In this document: positions 1 to 12,814 of the stretch, one piece after another
How the letters are laid out: the number at the start of each line of letters is the position of its first letter
Numbering within the stretch: the stretch's first letter is position 1
DNA from: Phycomyces nitens
Lineage: Eukaryota > Mucoromycota > Mucoromycetes > Mucorales > Phycomycetaceae
NCBI GenBank assembly: GCA_022702545.1
Contig: JAHRBC010000004.1
Coordinates: 372,001-436,000, forward strand
Reading direction: 5' to 3'
Length of the DNA stretch: 64,000 nt
Program-made: the position numbers and the translations under genes
Notes under the pieces: model-generated
Database searches by the model: none
What the model saw: only the letters and a program-made list of their open reading frames with translations
What the model was told of the DNA's origin: nothing

Positions 1-1
1 T

Positions 2-2036
2 GCTATTGGCAGTGTATTGCGGGCAAAGGTGACATATGTGTCAGAAGCACTCCAGAATGACCAAGATGAGAGAGTATGTTATGATTAGGGTCAGTCAAGC
101 CATATATTGACCTGTGTCTAGGTGGATAGGATGCTGGCACAGAACCTTCGATTGAAAAGTTTGGATCTATTCAAGCATAATTTGGGAACATTGGCACTCT
201 TGGACCGTTTGAATGTCAAGTACGCCCCTACCGACTTTTTCCTGATCATCAAATGGCTTTTGGGTGATCTAAAGTCCATTTATAGTCAAGAAGTGTAAGT
301 AGATTATCTTTATATAATGGTCAAATTCATGTGTCTTTTAGGCTTGTACTCGATGATAATCTGGCGAGTGTTTTAATGGAAGGCCATGGTATTCCAAGCA
401 TGTATTTGGATAATCCTGGTATATCAATCTCTTACTGGATCGATAAAAAATATGTACTTGGCGGTAACTGGAAAGCCGTGCAGGAAAGCATAGACAAAGG
501 TAAGTTTAATAGACCCAAAGTCTGCTATTAATCATTGTTACTATAGATCAGAACAACCAATTGCTCCATAAATCACACAAGTTGGTCCTCTCATTTGAAG
601 CATCTCTTCACCCTCAACAATTCTTGCCTCCTTCAAGAACAAATTATCTGTTGGGATTCGATGAGACCGAAGACTCTGTTCAGGAAGGCCCTAATGGGTA
701 AATGTCTATAGACACCACAATGCTACAGACTCTAATATTCTTGTCCTTGATATATAGCATCTATTACAAGATTGTAAAGGAAACCGAATCACCAAAGTTT
801 ATTGGTGCACTGAGATTTGTCAAACCTTTACCTACATTCCCTGGGCTCCAGTCAATTCCTGTGCGATTTGTGGCAATACTTGATCCTCCTGTTCCTGCGT
901 CTGATATTATAGTCCAAAATTTGATGAAGATCACTGGGTTTTCAAGAGAAGGTAAAGGCGATTATTAAAGTGTAAGTAATGCTTGTAAGACTAATGTAAT
1001 TCTAGACTTGAAGATCCAAAAAGTAACAACAAACACGAGTTCAGATACTCTCTCGTTAGAAGAACTACTGGTAGGAATATGCCAAGGATCTTTATTTAGT
1101 GTATATTAATATTATCCTTTAGGTTATTGATGTCAAGAATACCTCGAGTACCCCCCATACAAAAGATAGTATATTCAAAACCAATGCGCAAATTAGTTTG
1201 GTAAATGTCATATGTGTGCAAAAGAAGTATAACTAATAGTCGTGTGTACTTTTTATATAGAGTATGAATGATAGTAAAGATCAGGTTTACAAATGGACAG
1301 GATCTCAAGAAATATCTGGGAAACTTATTGACCGCATACCCTTTAATCATCCTGTCCAACTGTTCAATATTATTCAGGTAATATTCACCAAGAAGCTGTA
1401 CTTGACATCTAAGACGCCTTGTTTGAACAGTGTCTTCGCCAACAACAAATGTACAATACTCTATTCCAGAGCATATTCTACCAAAAAACACACAAATCCA
1501 CAGTCTTGACCACAACCTCTCTACAGACATTATCTCTAGACGATATTATTAAAGGTAAATACCGTGAATTATCGATAATCAGACCTTTTTATGCCATTTA
1601 AATCACTTTAGGGGAGACTACCGAAAGTTGTATACATATCGAGGTTACCGCCATCAACAATCCCCACACACTCCATCTCACTCTATCTCTACCACCCACT
1701 CATCCATTATCGCCACTCTTGTTGATTCCATTGGCGATCAACATTCCAACTGATTCACCTACACTTCCTGTAGTACGTCTAGAACAACCTAGTCCGTTTG
1801 GGACCCAAACCCACCAGTCTACAAACTGGAACCCATATGTATTTGACGAGGAGAAAATGACACGGGTAATCAGAACTGGATACAGCATTCCACTTCTTAT
1901 CCGCTGGTTGTGGAAGCGGATCAAAGCAAACGAAACTAGCCTGATAGTCAAGGCAGATCCGTTCTTAAAGAGACCCCATGATGATCCTTTATTCTGGAAA
2001 GAAGAAAAGTACATGAAAATGGATACTAGCGATTGA
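2..2036 (+). CDS. MED1: Mediator complex subunit 1 (Med1), 3' part
   Basis: Partial gene entering from the left edge. Exons read as <2-73, 122-294, 342-499, 547-697, 758-951, 1006-1070, 1123-1200, 1261-1377, 1431-1554 and 1612-2036; all phases join without a stop. Mediator bridges activators and RNA polymerase II in the nucleus. The family assignment rests on the Med1 block IDRIPFNHPVQLFNIIQ followed across an intron by CLRQQQMYNTLFQSIF, which matches the animal Med1 pattern of IPFxHP...ILxxIRxQxxYNTL. It also rests on the upstream fungal-type RFVAILDPPVPASD and NPGISISYWID segments. The acceptor at 1430 was preferred over the nearer AG at 1413 because only it keeps the frame and the family motif. 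The C-terminus (RTGYSIPLLIRWLWKRI, then a short acidic/basic tail) ends at a TGA. Start lies outside the window. Assignment fairly sure; individual short exons less so. Confidence 0.78.
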
Positions 2037-5000
2037 AGGTTTGTGTAGGACTTGAGCCATAGACACATTTCTAAAAAAAAAAAGGTATTTTAAATGGTAA
2101 TAAAATAGCGGCAGATGTATGGCAAGAAACAGTATAGAGTTATAATAAATGCATAATAATCTAATGGTATTGAATATATGCAAAGCTATCATAATATTGG
2201 GTTTTGTGAGTGATATTAAGTAGACCTTTTCAATATATTAAACCTATAGAAAACACTCTTTCTAGACAAACGATTGATTTTGTAAGGTTAATATAAACCG
2301 ACTCACCGACCTTGTATTCTAGCCTGTACAGATAACTAGTTTGATTTCAACTTATTCTGTTGAAGAAATGTCTATGAGGTTTGTTGGCCGTTATCCATAC
2401 GCTCAAACGATCACGACCTGTTTTAATTGGTCTTTTGCTGACTCATCATTAGGAGCAATCCTAGAGGATGTGTATAACTATCAATGTTTTTTTAATGTAC
2501 TTGTGCCTTGAATGTATGTTGAGTATTTCTCCATGCCTTGGGCTCCATAGGATATGGTAGCTATTTGGATTGTCTTGATCTAGATAGCAATTAATGTAAG
2601 CAGAATATTCTATAAATCTTATTTCAATACCTTGAAAGAAAATGTGGGGGAGGGGGGTCTTGATACAAGCTTTTAAGGGTATAATCTAAAGATTAGAATA
2701 TTTACCTCTAGAGATTAATTTTAATAACAATATTATTATTATTATTACTTTCAAGACATTTTATCGTCCCAATTCCCATTTTTATAAGCCTTTTGTGGAA
2801 TATTCAATGCTTGTATTGAGCCCGATTTGAAAAGAAAATAAGGTATATTTTTCTTAAATCACAATTAACAAAAGAGTATACATTAAATTTCAAGATATGT
2901 GTGTATGCATATTAAAATTTGTGTTTTTATTTATTTATTCTTCCCCACAATTAATATAACATACATTACAACAAATATTAAAATCTAATCCATAAATATA
3001 TCTATATACATTGTCTAGGAATTCATTTATTTATTTATTATTATTAATAAAAGTATACTTGAAAATATTCCAATTCTATAGAATATATTGACTTCTTTGT
3101 ATTATGGCCAAGAAACTCTTCTTCTTTTTTATTTTTAAAAAAAACATGTACTAAAAATCGTGGATCTAACCCTGATAATCTCTAAACCCAAAAAAAAAGA
3201 CCAACAGTTTTATCTTGGCTGCCATGTCCTACAAAAGAAAATCATCAAAGATTGATAAAGGAGTGTGCTGTTAAATTTGCTGAAACTTTAATATCACCTT
3301 ATTCAAATTAAGCTGTTTAAAGGCCCACTTTCTGGTTGTTCTTTACGAGTGCCAGCAGAACAAGTAGATCTACCGTTTTGAGTTCTTTTGTTTTTGTTTT
3401 TGTGAAGCTGGTTAGATTCAGGTGGAATGTTTAAATATTCCCCGTAGATTTATTTTGCAAGTCGGTTAATCATATCCTAAGGTTCATCAAGTGTTTTTTT
3501 TTGACAATATTGTCTTGAAGGATACGGTATTCAATTCATTGAAAACCAATACTGCTTTATTATCTTTAATATAAACACACTTGTTAATTGATATCTTTTT
3601 CAATCATGTCAAAATCAATCTGTTACTGTTTTCTAGAGCATTCATAGAAGCTCACAAGATAAAACTAATTATCTGACAAAATTCCATCTTTTGATAACCT
3701 GCTTTTTGCCAACATCCAAGACTTTCTGTAAATCGAGTTTGTAGACGAACATTGGAAGATGTCTTGCAGTGATTCTCGATATTTTTAGATCAATAGATTG
3801 TTTCCATAAACCATTCAATAAGGCTACCCAAAACCAGTGATGTGTGTGTGTGTGTTTTTTGCCAATCAGCTGGACCAAAATATTGCCTACTCTTGACTAG
3901 ACTTTGTGCTTTTGAACAAGATTTGAGCCCTATTTCTGATGCTAAACTACGTCTGCCGAGTTTTTTTCTTTTCTTTTTTAGTGTACCATATCAAACAGTG
4001 CGTGAATCGATTCCTAATTTGTGTCGAGTAACTTGCGAAACATGTCATTCTTTTCTCCCAATTAAATCTGACCAGATTTTTTTAAGCGTATATTTATAAA
4101 CCATTCTGAGGATTTCGTATAGAGAAAGTATCTGGCAGGGCTATATACTTGCTTTAATACTTCCCAAAGCGAGTTGCTACACGACTGCAATCATGACAAT
4201 GAATGACATGTCTAAAAAGTAAGAAGGGTATTACGATGCGATATTAAAGTATATTTCTCACGAATGAAGTATGTGCTGCGTACAAGCACGCTAGAGGATC
4301 AAATAAAATCGGGGGTGTGTGCGTACAAGCAAGTAAAAAATAAAAAAGATCTTTGTGGGGTTTGATTTCTTTTTATCTCTAGACAGCTGTGGAATCACCA
4401 AGGTTTCTTGATCTGGTTCCTAGATTTCTTCACATAATTTTTTTACGCTAAATGGACAAAAGCTGAACGAATAGGAAAGGCCAAAGAAGCGCGGGTCCAA
4501 GTTATTACTCGTATTATTATTACTCTTATTATTATTACTCTTATTATTATAACAAACAAAGAAATATTTATATATGAAACACGATGGATAGGGTTGGCTT
4601 AATAGCCGAACCTTGAGAGAGAAAGAGACAGATAACAGGCAAAACCTCTTTAAGGAAACATTTGCTATTTTGGTTCGAGGCAATGAATATATATATATAT
4701 ATATTACCAGAGAGATTGTAAAGATCAAGATAAGATCCCACAACCGTCCATGTTACCTTGACCTCAATTTATCCTTAAACCCCATCTGTAACTGTGGTAC
4801 GGGTTTGATACTTTCACAAAACCATATACAGAGATATGTATTCTAGAGTCCAGGTTAAGCTCAATTATCACATCTACCGATAAACTATATCTGATCAACA
4901 AGCACCAGGTACCTTAAAATGAGATATGGTATTCCTACTTGCAATTCAAAATACATGCAAGTATACAGGGTGTCAAAACTGTTACTGTAAATAAATAAAG

Positions 5001-5323
5001 ACTGGTTACTCAAATCGATATTAAAAAAAAACACGCACAGCAAGTAGCATTTAATTTTATTCTCCAAAGCATAGTGCAAAAATAAAACCCAAGAAACAAG
5101 AAACAAGAGCAATATGGACAAGAGCATGTAAATTTATGGTGCAAATAGACCAAGCATTTTTTCTGCTGCAATCTACTCTTGGACAGGGTATGACTGCTAA
5201 AAGACGGTGGTTTCTGCTCACAAAACAATACCCATTGCGCCGGGACGTCAAAAAAAAACAAGTCAAAAAGAACTCTTATTGCTCATTTAATAAGATTTCT
5301 AGAGTCAATCAAGTTCAGCAATT
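2037..5323. other. Intergenic, AT-rich, no gene recognised
   Basis: Contains homopolymer and short tandem runs: TTATT repeats around 2930-3050, an ATT/ACT run near 4500-4550 and an AT run near 4690. Open frames here (for example 3842-4099, 4420-4743, 5136-5327) are short, low in complexity and match nothing I recognise. The last ~100 bases presumably hold the promoter and leader of the uS4m gene. Confidence 0.6.
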
Positions 5324-6070
5324 ATGAGAAAGCCAATCTACTCCTTGTCACGAAAACTCGGACGCATGTCCTGGAACAAATACAACTTGTTCAACATTGC
5401 TCAAAAGGAACTCCCATACCTCACCACCAAAACCCTTTTCCAGCAAAAATGGCTGGCCAAGAGAGAGACTCGCGCCTATCATGGAGATGAGGTTACAGAA
5501 CGTCAATTCAAGAGCAAGTTCTTTGATGCAAAGTTGCCTACAATCAACGTTGCTTCCCAAACTGTTCCTCACGCACCCGTGGCCGTATTGACCTTTGCCG
5601 AGTTGGAGAGACGTTTGGACTTTGTTGTGTTTCGATCAAACTTTTGCCCTTCAGTGTACGCTGCCCGTCAGTTGTGCGTTCATGGCAAGGTTAAAGTTAA
5701 TGGCAAAAAGGTAATGGGGTGATTGATTAGGCTGCAATGGAGGAAATCACTAACGATTAAAAAATATATTTATTTAAAAAAAAAGTTGGCCTTTCCTTCA
5801 CACAAACTCAAGGACGGTGATGTGATCACTGTCGACCCTCACGCTATTCAGATGCTCAAGGGCGAAAAGGGAACTGAATTGAGCTTTGAACCCAAGCCTT
5901 TCTCCCAGCCCTTCTTGTTTGTGCCTGAATACCTTGAAGTCAACTACAACACCTGTCAGACAGTCTTTTTACGGTCACCTATTTCCCGCCCCGGTCGCTC
6001 CGAAATCCCCTCTCCTTTCCCCCCAGAATTGCACTCTTTGGCATACGAGTACTATGCTAGAAACAAGTAA
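5324..6070 (+). CDS. NAM9: Mitochondrial small-subunit ribosomal protein uS4m (Nam9-like)
   Basis: Two exons, 5324-5710 and 5786-6070, joined in phase 0, give 223 residues. The start [20 protein letters not shown] fits the N-terminus of mitochondrial S4. An S4 RNA-binding domain follows: [20 protein letters not shown], then a [15 protein letters not shown] block interrupted by the intron, then [14 protein letters not shown]. uS4m binds 12S/15S-type rRNA early in assembly of the mitochondrial small subunit. The C-terminal stretch ([20 protein letters not shown]) is the typical Nam9 tail ending in short hydrophobic and proline-rich sequence. The intron has a branch-like CTAAC and an A-rich 3' end before AG. 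The protein is shorter than yeast Nam9 (about 486 residues) but contains the core domain. No cleavable presequence is obvious beyond the basic N-terminus. Confidence 0.85.
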
Positions 6071-7622
6071 TATATAAATGATTAAAAAACGAACAAAGAC
6101 AAAAAAAAAAGAGCAAGAGAACCAAAAAAGAGAGGTAAAAAAATATAAACATATAGAGAGTCGATGTCATCAAAAGATGTCAATATTCTATATAATATTC
6201 TTGTTTAAAGTAAAGGAAAAAAAAGGCCATTGTATTGTATTGTATTGTATTGTATTGTATTGTACTGGATTGTATTGTACTGGATTGTATTGTACTGGAT
6301 TTGGTTTGGTTAGTGGTTGGTGATACGGTCTACAAGACCACGAGTTGGATAAAGGGGAATATTGATGGTTCTTGATGGTGATGTTGATGTTGATGACATT
6401 GGTGCACAATGCTAAACATGTAAAGAAAATTGGGGGTTTAATATTTATATTTATATCTGTATATTAATTCTTCTTGGACTGTACTTCCTTAAACTTCTTA
6501 AACTGACAGAATCTGTGCCAGAAATGGTAGTGGACCCGAGACGGAGAATCAGATGACCTTGTAGCCTTGGTGATTAGCCATGCTACATGTAACTTGTTTG
6601 ATTAGAAACCAACCAATCTTTTACAACAGAATGTCCTCTCTGGCTGTCAAACCAAAACAATTATCAATGTTCCATTTCAACGGCCACCTGGCTATAGGTT
6701 GCAATTTAAAGATTATTACTATTATTTTACCAATAAGAAAACACGTTTTTTTTTCTTTGCTAATTTCCTAGAGATCTGAACTGGTCGTACTACACTTGTG
6801 ATGTAGCGTGGTTCATCCGCCAAAGCACTTCCTGAGACTGATTAAAATTTTAATAATAATGGTGGTGATGGTGGTGGTGGTGGTGATGGTCTTTCAATGG
6901 CACTCTGTTCACGGACTTGAAATTCTAGATTCCAAAACAAGTGTATAAGCCGGTCTCTGATGAACAACACCGAAATCTAAAAAAGATGTTAAACGGTTGC
7001 CATGGCCATAAAACTGGCTCCATTCACTCGTTCTAAAGAGCATTATACAACTGCTAACCTCTCTTTCGACACCGAGGGCTCAGAAAAAGGGCCGAGGTCA
7101 CTCAATTATACGCGCTAGTTGGTAAAAGAGGATCTTGTATGACAAGTGTTCGTGGTCGTATATGGTTAATGAAGGAGACTAAATAGCTTCGTGTCAGAAT
7201 GACTTGTACAGGATTGTGAAACTGGACCACACATTTTGTAAAGATGTATGAGGCTGTAGTGCGACCAAATCTACAGTGATCGCTGAGAGAAATGATACTA
7301 TATCTTGTTTTATCTAGGCTGTTCTAAAGAGCTTGTACGACAGATCTCTTACACTATTGTATGAGGATCGTAATGCACACACACACATATATATAAATCT
7401 GTACACGTTTATTTTTATTGTATCATTATACATCCTGTGTCCTGCCAAGCCATTCAAAGACAAATCCAATGAACATTACATATATATATATATATATATA
7501 TATATGCTTTTATTATATTATATATTGTATTATAAATATAGACGCTATAATGATCTTTGGATTCAATAGAACCCATAATGATATGTACACCAAGTATAAA
7601 GGGAATACTGTTTGTATGGACG
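6071..7622. other. Intergenic, possible unassigned small exon on minus strand
   Basis: Begins with the 3' region of uS4m and a TTGTA microsatellite. A minus-strand stretch at about 6460-6600 has a basic reading frame ending KKN-stop and looks exon-like, but I could not connect it to a convincing start or family. A GGT/GAT run lies near 6860-6895 and an AT run near 7480-7505. Confidence 0.4.
6231..6302. repeat. TTGTA-type pentanucleotide microsatellite
   Basis: Short tandem array of TTGTA units with interspersed TGGAT variants, just downstream of the uS4m stop codon. Both strands give spurious repeat-encoded open frames here. Confidence 0.9.
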
Positions 7623-9182
7623 CTACCTTGATGTAACAGCCTCATCTCTCGCGTCAACTACTACTTCTTCCTCATCTGATGCTCCATAGTGATTATTATC
7701 AGATTTGTTACTATTGAAGCTAAAATGCTCGGAATACCGAGAGTCATAATCACTGCACTGGCTTAGTTTGCGTTGATGTTGATAGTAATAGTCTCTGTGG
7801 GCGTATAGGACAAAGTGCTGATAGAGGAATACAAGGTCAAACAAGATGATGACGACGGCCAGGGTGCTACAGAACACAAGAGATGAGTACAAGAAATAAA
7901 ATAGAACAAGATGTGGTTATTGCTTGTTTTGTTTAGAAACTGTGTTCTGGTTGGTTTACTCACCACTTGGCAGGATGCTGGTACATGTAAGATATGGAAG
8001 GAAATACAAAGGATATACTTGGAGTTTGAGTGCACAGACCCCAAACGTTACACTACCACAGTGTGTTATGTACTATCATTACCTCTATTGATGTCTGGTT
8101 TGTATTGTCAACGATAGACTGGAGACCTAGCAAGATGCCACTCGATATATCCTAAGAATTTTATAAATAAATAATTAAATAAATAATTAAATAATTTGTT
8201 ATATATAATTTGGTAATTAATTAATAACGAGCCTCATGGAAGATGCAGTGTAACAAAAAACGCCTTAACTTTCTTGTAAATCAAAAAAAAATCTTACCAA
8301 TATGATCGTTTGGATACTCCAGCCAGTAGTAGATTGGCGCTTTGCATTGACTTTTACCTAGAAATAATTCAATTGGACGGCCTGGACGATTGGACGTTTA
8401 ATTATGGAGCTTAGCTTACCAGTGGTAAGTATTTGATCATGGCTGTTAGATAATTGACTCCGTCAAAGTAGTACATAACATCAGCCCAGGCTGTGTTACC
8501 ATACCGCACCGAAAGAACCATCAAAACCGCGCCCATCAACACTGCCCAGATGACGGCAGCAGAGGCAGAAGACAGCTTCTGTTTGACACTTTTCTAAAGG
8601 GGGGGCCCACCCACATTAATACCTCTACCTCTCTCTACCAAATCCCAACCACTCTTGACTTGCCAGATAAATAGTCGTCTGGAACAAGAGCACAGCTGCT
8701 AAACAGAATCCATGGACAGCCAACACAGCCTCACTTGGATGTGTATATTGATTGCTATATTTCTGTAGATCTAAACACAATTGATTGAATACACATACAC
8801 ACCCTGCAACCAAATTGTGGGCCTACATTCATTTCTGGCTGATTCACACGTCGTGAACATGATTGCAAATGCCTAGATGGTGATTATTATCAATTGGTAC
8901 TCAAAAATTGTGCTTACTGAATAGAAACCACATGAAAGGATATTGAGATATAGGTAGTCGATCGACAGACCCTTTACACTGTAGGATTGGTTATTAAGAC
9001 ATGTCAATATGAGGAGACAACAACCTTTGGTATCTCTTGTTGAGTATTATCTGAGGATAGAGGTGGATTGAAGAGATAACAAGGGCAACCTGGTTCAAAA
9101 AACACACACAAAAGAGGATGCGTTATTAGCAATGTCATGATTAGGCCTGATGACTTGCCCTTGATAATACTGAAAAGTCCAT
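7623..9182 (-). CDS. Cystinosin/Ers1-type PQ-loop lysosomal (vacuolar) transporter
   Basis: Minus-strand gene of about ten exons: 9182-9171, 9089-9025, 8978-8918, 8872-8803, 8770-~8650, ~8588-8420, 8357-8298, 8151-8083, 7977-7964 and 7866-7623, about 294 residues. Cystinosins are seven-helix, proton-coupled cystine exporters of lysosome or vacuole. The first PQ-loop reads YPQIILNKRYQSVKGLSIDY; the second lies at MIKYLPLVKVNAKRQSTTGW followed by SIQTIILDISSG. The C-terminal block HPAKCTLAVVIILFDLVFLY then QHFVLY is the usual cystinosin end. The second PQ-loop has Pro-Leu instead of Pro-Gln. The N-terminus is short, lacking the long glycosylated lumenal domain of animal proteins, like fungal Ers1. 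The tail is acidic (ASDEEEVVVDARDE). The first 12-nt coding exon and the exon 5/6 junction (donor at 8649 or about 8628) are uncertain; the 14-nt exon at 7964-7977 is needed to keep frame and motif. Confidence 0.8.
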
Positions 9183-10137
9183 TATAAAGACGAGGATTCC
9201 TTGATGTGAATCGTAATTGAGAATGAGAAAAGAGTTTTTTGTTTTAGAAAAAAAAGGCTTTATTGTTGTTTTTGGATAATAAATAATAATTATAGATTTG
9301 GTTATGTGTGCATATGTATAAATATATATATATAGTCATTAATATTTCTGTTATGTGACGATGTTTTCCAATAGGCACACACACACACGCTTTTAAAATA
9401 AATAAATAAAAGAAGAAGCCAAGGCGTGGATCGATTGTTGTGTGTGATTGGATCAATCGATTATAAAAAGGAAGAGAAAGAGAAGTAGAAAAGAAAGGCA
9501 TACGATTTATATTTTTTGCATATCAATTTATTTATTCTGTTCTTTTTAGAAAACGGTATAAAATATATAAAATATATATAATAATTATATATTGAAAATT
9601 GTAAAGAATACGGTGATATAACCACGTTATTTTTCCATTGATACACAATATCCATATTATATTTATTCATCCACGTGGTGTAAAGATGTGAGGTATTTTA
9701 TTTCTTTCTTTATAAAAAAGAAAAAGATAGCTACAGCCAATGTGATTGGACAATGGTGTACTAAATATTTACATATTTGTATTTCTGGAATACAGAATTT
9801 GGATTTGTTGTAAACAAGCAAATCGCGTACAGACAGTTTCTGTTTTTGGATAGTTACTGTAATGAATGTGTGGTACAGATTGCCTAATAAGGATATATAG
9901 ACCGTGGTGCGTGTAGAATGTTTATGCCATGTGGTTCCCGTAACTTGTCAATGTTCATACGACTTTGATGGAAATAGGGAATAAGGAGGCAGTCAGGTGA
10001 CTAGGGACACAATTGGAATTTGACAATGATTTTTTTTTAGAATAGCAAATAAATTTAAAGAATGTCAAGTTTGAAACAGAATATATATTTTTTTTCTTTT
10101 TTTTTTTTACTATATACTATAAATATATAAATATATG

Positions 10138-10178
<41 letters not shown>

Positions 10179-10530
10179 TTGTATTATCTGGGGGGACCAG
10201 AGCAAAAATAAAAAATATCTCTCTGTAGATGGGCGTCGATCTTGTGTGTCTTGTCGATGTATTTATATATTATAATATTTATATTTACACCTTCTTAAAC
10301 CACCCATTGGAATTAACCCAATTGGCTCATCTTTTACTTTTCTATAAATCATCCAACAGTCCTTCCCCACATTTTTTTATTATTTTTATTATTATTATTT
10401 TTATTTTTATTTTTATTTTATGACCGAATAGACCCGTTCAGATCATTTTATTTAAACATTTTTATATATAAATATCCAAACTCTTTTTCCCCCCCTTCTT
10501 TCCTTCCTTTCTTCTTTAACCTTACTTTTC
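9183..10530. other. Divergent intergenic region between cystinosin-like and Zn2Cys6 genes
   Basis: Shared 5' region of two divergently transcribed genes. Very AT-rich, with a long AT dinucleotide run at about 10138-10178 and pyrimidine-rich sequence just before the 10531 start codon. No convincing coding frame. Confidence 0.6.
10138..10178. repeat. AT dinucleotide microsatellite
   Basis: Nearly uninterrupted TA repeat upstream of the Zn2Cys6 factor gene. Confidence 0.9.
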
Positions 10531-12814
10531 ATGTCTAAGCTCACCCATAGAAAGAAACGTCCAGAGACCCCCAAACCTACATCTCAACGTGTCAAGGTGA
10601 CCCTTGCATGCACTGTTTGTCGCAAGAAGAAAGTCAAGTGTAACGGTGCGCAACCGACCTGCTCTCGCTGTCATTCGATGAAGATACCCTGCCAATATTC
10701 AGATCCACCTCGAAAACGTGGGCCACCAAAGGGCAAGGTCGAAGTGATTGAAAGTCGCGCTCATCGTATCGAGTCACTTTTCCACAAACCACCACAAAGT
10801 AAATAAAAATATATAATTATATATATAATTATATATGTATATGTATATATATACACATATATATATATATACATATATTATTATTATTATTCTTATTATT
10901 ATTATAATCATCGTCTTCATGCAATCATTAAACATTAAATATCAACATGGTCTTTGCTAGATTGGTCCTCTCATCCACACCAATCGTGTTCGTCTCCAAA
11001 CCCTCTCTTGAACTTGATCGGAAGCACCGTAGACGGCCTTGCACCCAAGGATATCTCTAGAAAGGCTGTACGTTGCAATAAAAGACTTGTAGACTATAAC
11101 AATAATAACAATAATAATCCTCAAGAGATCTTGATTACTGATAAGATCCATTCTCCAATGACTACTTTCTAGGGCAGCCATGGCATTCAGACCCTATTAA
11201 AAACCAATTCGACCCAATGGGCCCAGGACTACTTTAGCTATTTTAACCTATTCTTTCCCATTTTATCCCGCCCTCATTTTATGCACCAACTCATTCATTC
11301 CCCACACTCCCTTGATCCTCTTGTCATAAAAGCCGTCTACACCATTGGCCTATACTATTCAGAGCCCCAAAATATTCAATTGTCTCTCGACGCATTCGAG
11401 GAATGCAAGCTCCTGCTGAATACCAAGACAGACTCGCTCTCGACCGTACAGGTAAGCACCATTATTAATCTGTGCTTGGCATCGATTGACTCTTTATTTC
11501 TTTCTTTCCTAGGCCTTGTTGCTAATGTGCTGGTATTCCTACCTCACCGGCCACCACCAGACATCGGTCTCTCTGCGGCGCCAATTGATGTCTCTGGTCA
11601 AAGAGCTCGAAATGTATCACGACCCAGACCCTTGTGTTGGCCTACTTCAGGCTGAGATGCTTCGTCGGGCCTTTTGGGTTGCATTTGTGACAGACCAATG
11701 GATGGCTGGGAACACAGGCCAACAACGCTTGTTAAGGCCTCATCTGGACGTCTGGGACTGCCAGTGGCCTCAATTTGAAGATGAACAGCTGTTTGGTCTT
11801 ACACAAGAAGAACTATCTTATCCACCCAATCATCCCCCAGATGCGCCTAATATCATCCAGGTCACTTGCTTTGGAGAGATGATCCGTCTCTGTCTTATTC
11901 TCGGGATGAACCAGGGCCGCCACGGTTCACCTACACACCAGGAATCCCATGATCGTCTTGTCGACTGGTGCCTCAACCTACCTGCCTACCTCGACTACAG
12001 TCAGCCCCAGGCCTCTCAAGTGTCGTTTGTCACTGCCAGGTTCTACCGCATGGCCTATTACGCTGCCCAAATAATCGTCCACAGCCAACCCCTTTCCTCT
12101 GGCGACCAGACTCAAGGCCCAAGAATGAGTAGGTCCATCTGCACAAATGCCGCCACGACCTTGATTGAAATGGCCGACCAAATGCTACACACCAATAACC
12201 GTCGCCATGTGTTGACTTGCTATATGCCTTTCCTCACCCTGGCTGGGTCTATTCGGCTAGACCTGAGCTTGGACAACATGTGTTACTCTAATGAAATTGA
12301 GCAGACAATCAGTGTCCTAAAGGCAGTCAATCCTACCCCACTATCTCCAGTGTCCAGTCATGGTATGCTAGACAACTTCTTTATGGGCTCTCCTTTTATG
12401 GCTAGCTATGCTCAGCCGCCCTACACCCACCCGCAACCCTATCCTCATCAGAGCACCGGGTGTTTTCCTCCGCCTGATCCTACCTTTATGCCAACACCAT
12501 CCCTCCAAAGTGTCGATATCAACAGCATACTAAACGACTCGTTCACAGACCTATTCCACCCATACCACCAAGACCTCTTCAAGGACCCAATAGACATTCC
12601 ACCCTGGTTACACTCTGGTCAATTCGACTCTTCTTCCATTTCTTCATCAAGTTCATCTTCAGACTCTCCATCACCATTGGTGTCTTCATTTGGCTTTTCC
12701 CCCACACATTCATCCCCACCATCCTTATCCCCACTCCAGTCACCGACGCCATTTTCCCTCCATTCCTCGGTGTTTGGTCTCTCGCTTGACCTGTCCATGT
12801 TTGTACCCAACTAA
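10531..12814 (+). CDS. Zn2Cys6 fungal transcription factor
   Basis: Four exons, 10531-10798, 10961-11067, 11173-11451 and 11513-12814, give 651 residues with all phases consistent. The N-terminal binuclear zinc cluster is canonical: Cys27, Cys30, Cys37, Cys44, Cys47 and Cys54 (CX2CX6CX6CX2CX6C), with basic RKKKVK between the second and third Cys. A basic linker (DPPRKRGPPKGKVEV) follows. The long last exon is a helical 'fungal_trans' middle homology region (for example QAEMLRRAFWVAFVTDQWMA). The C-terminal ~150 residues are Pro/Ser-rich and phenylalanine-containing, a likely activation region. It should act as a nuclear DNA-binding regulator, usually on CGG half sites; target genes cannot be told from sequence. 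The second intron contains an AAT run and an in-frame stop, so it must be removed. Confidence 0.88.

Noticed and set aside
6188..6409. Repeat-encoded protein frames over the TTGTA microsatellite
   Set aside because: Produced by the pentanucleotide repeat on both strands; no splice or family support.
6460..6600. Exon-like minus-strand stretch ending in a basic tail
   Set aside because: Looks coding over ~75 bases but I could not find a consistent upstream exon, start or family; left as a note in the intergenic entry.
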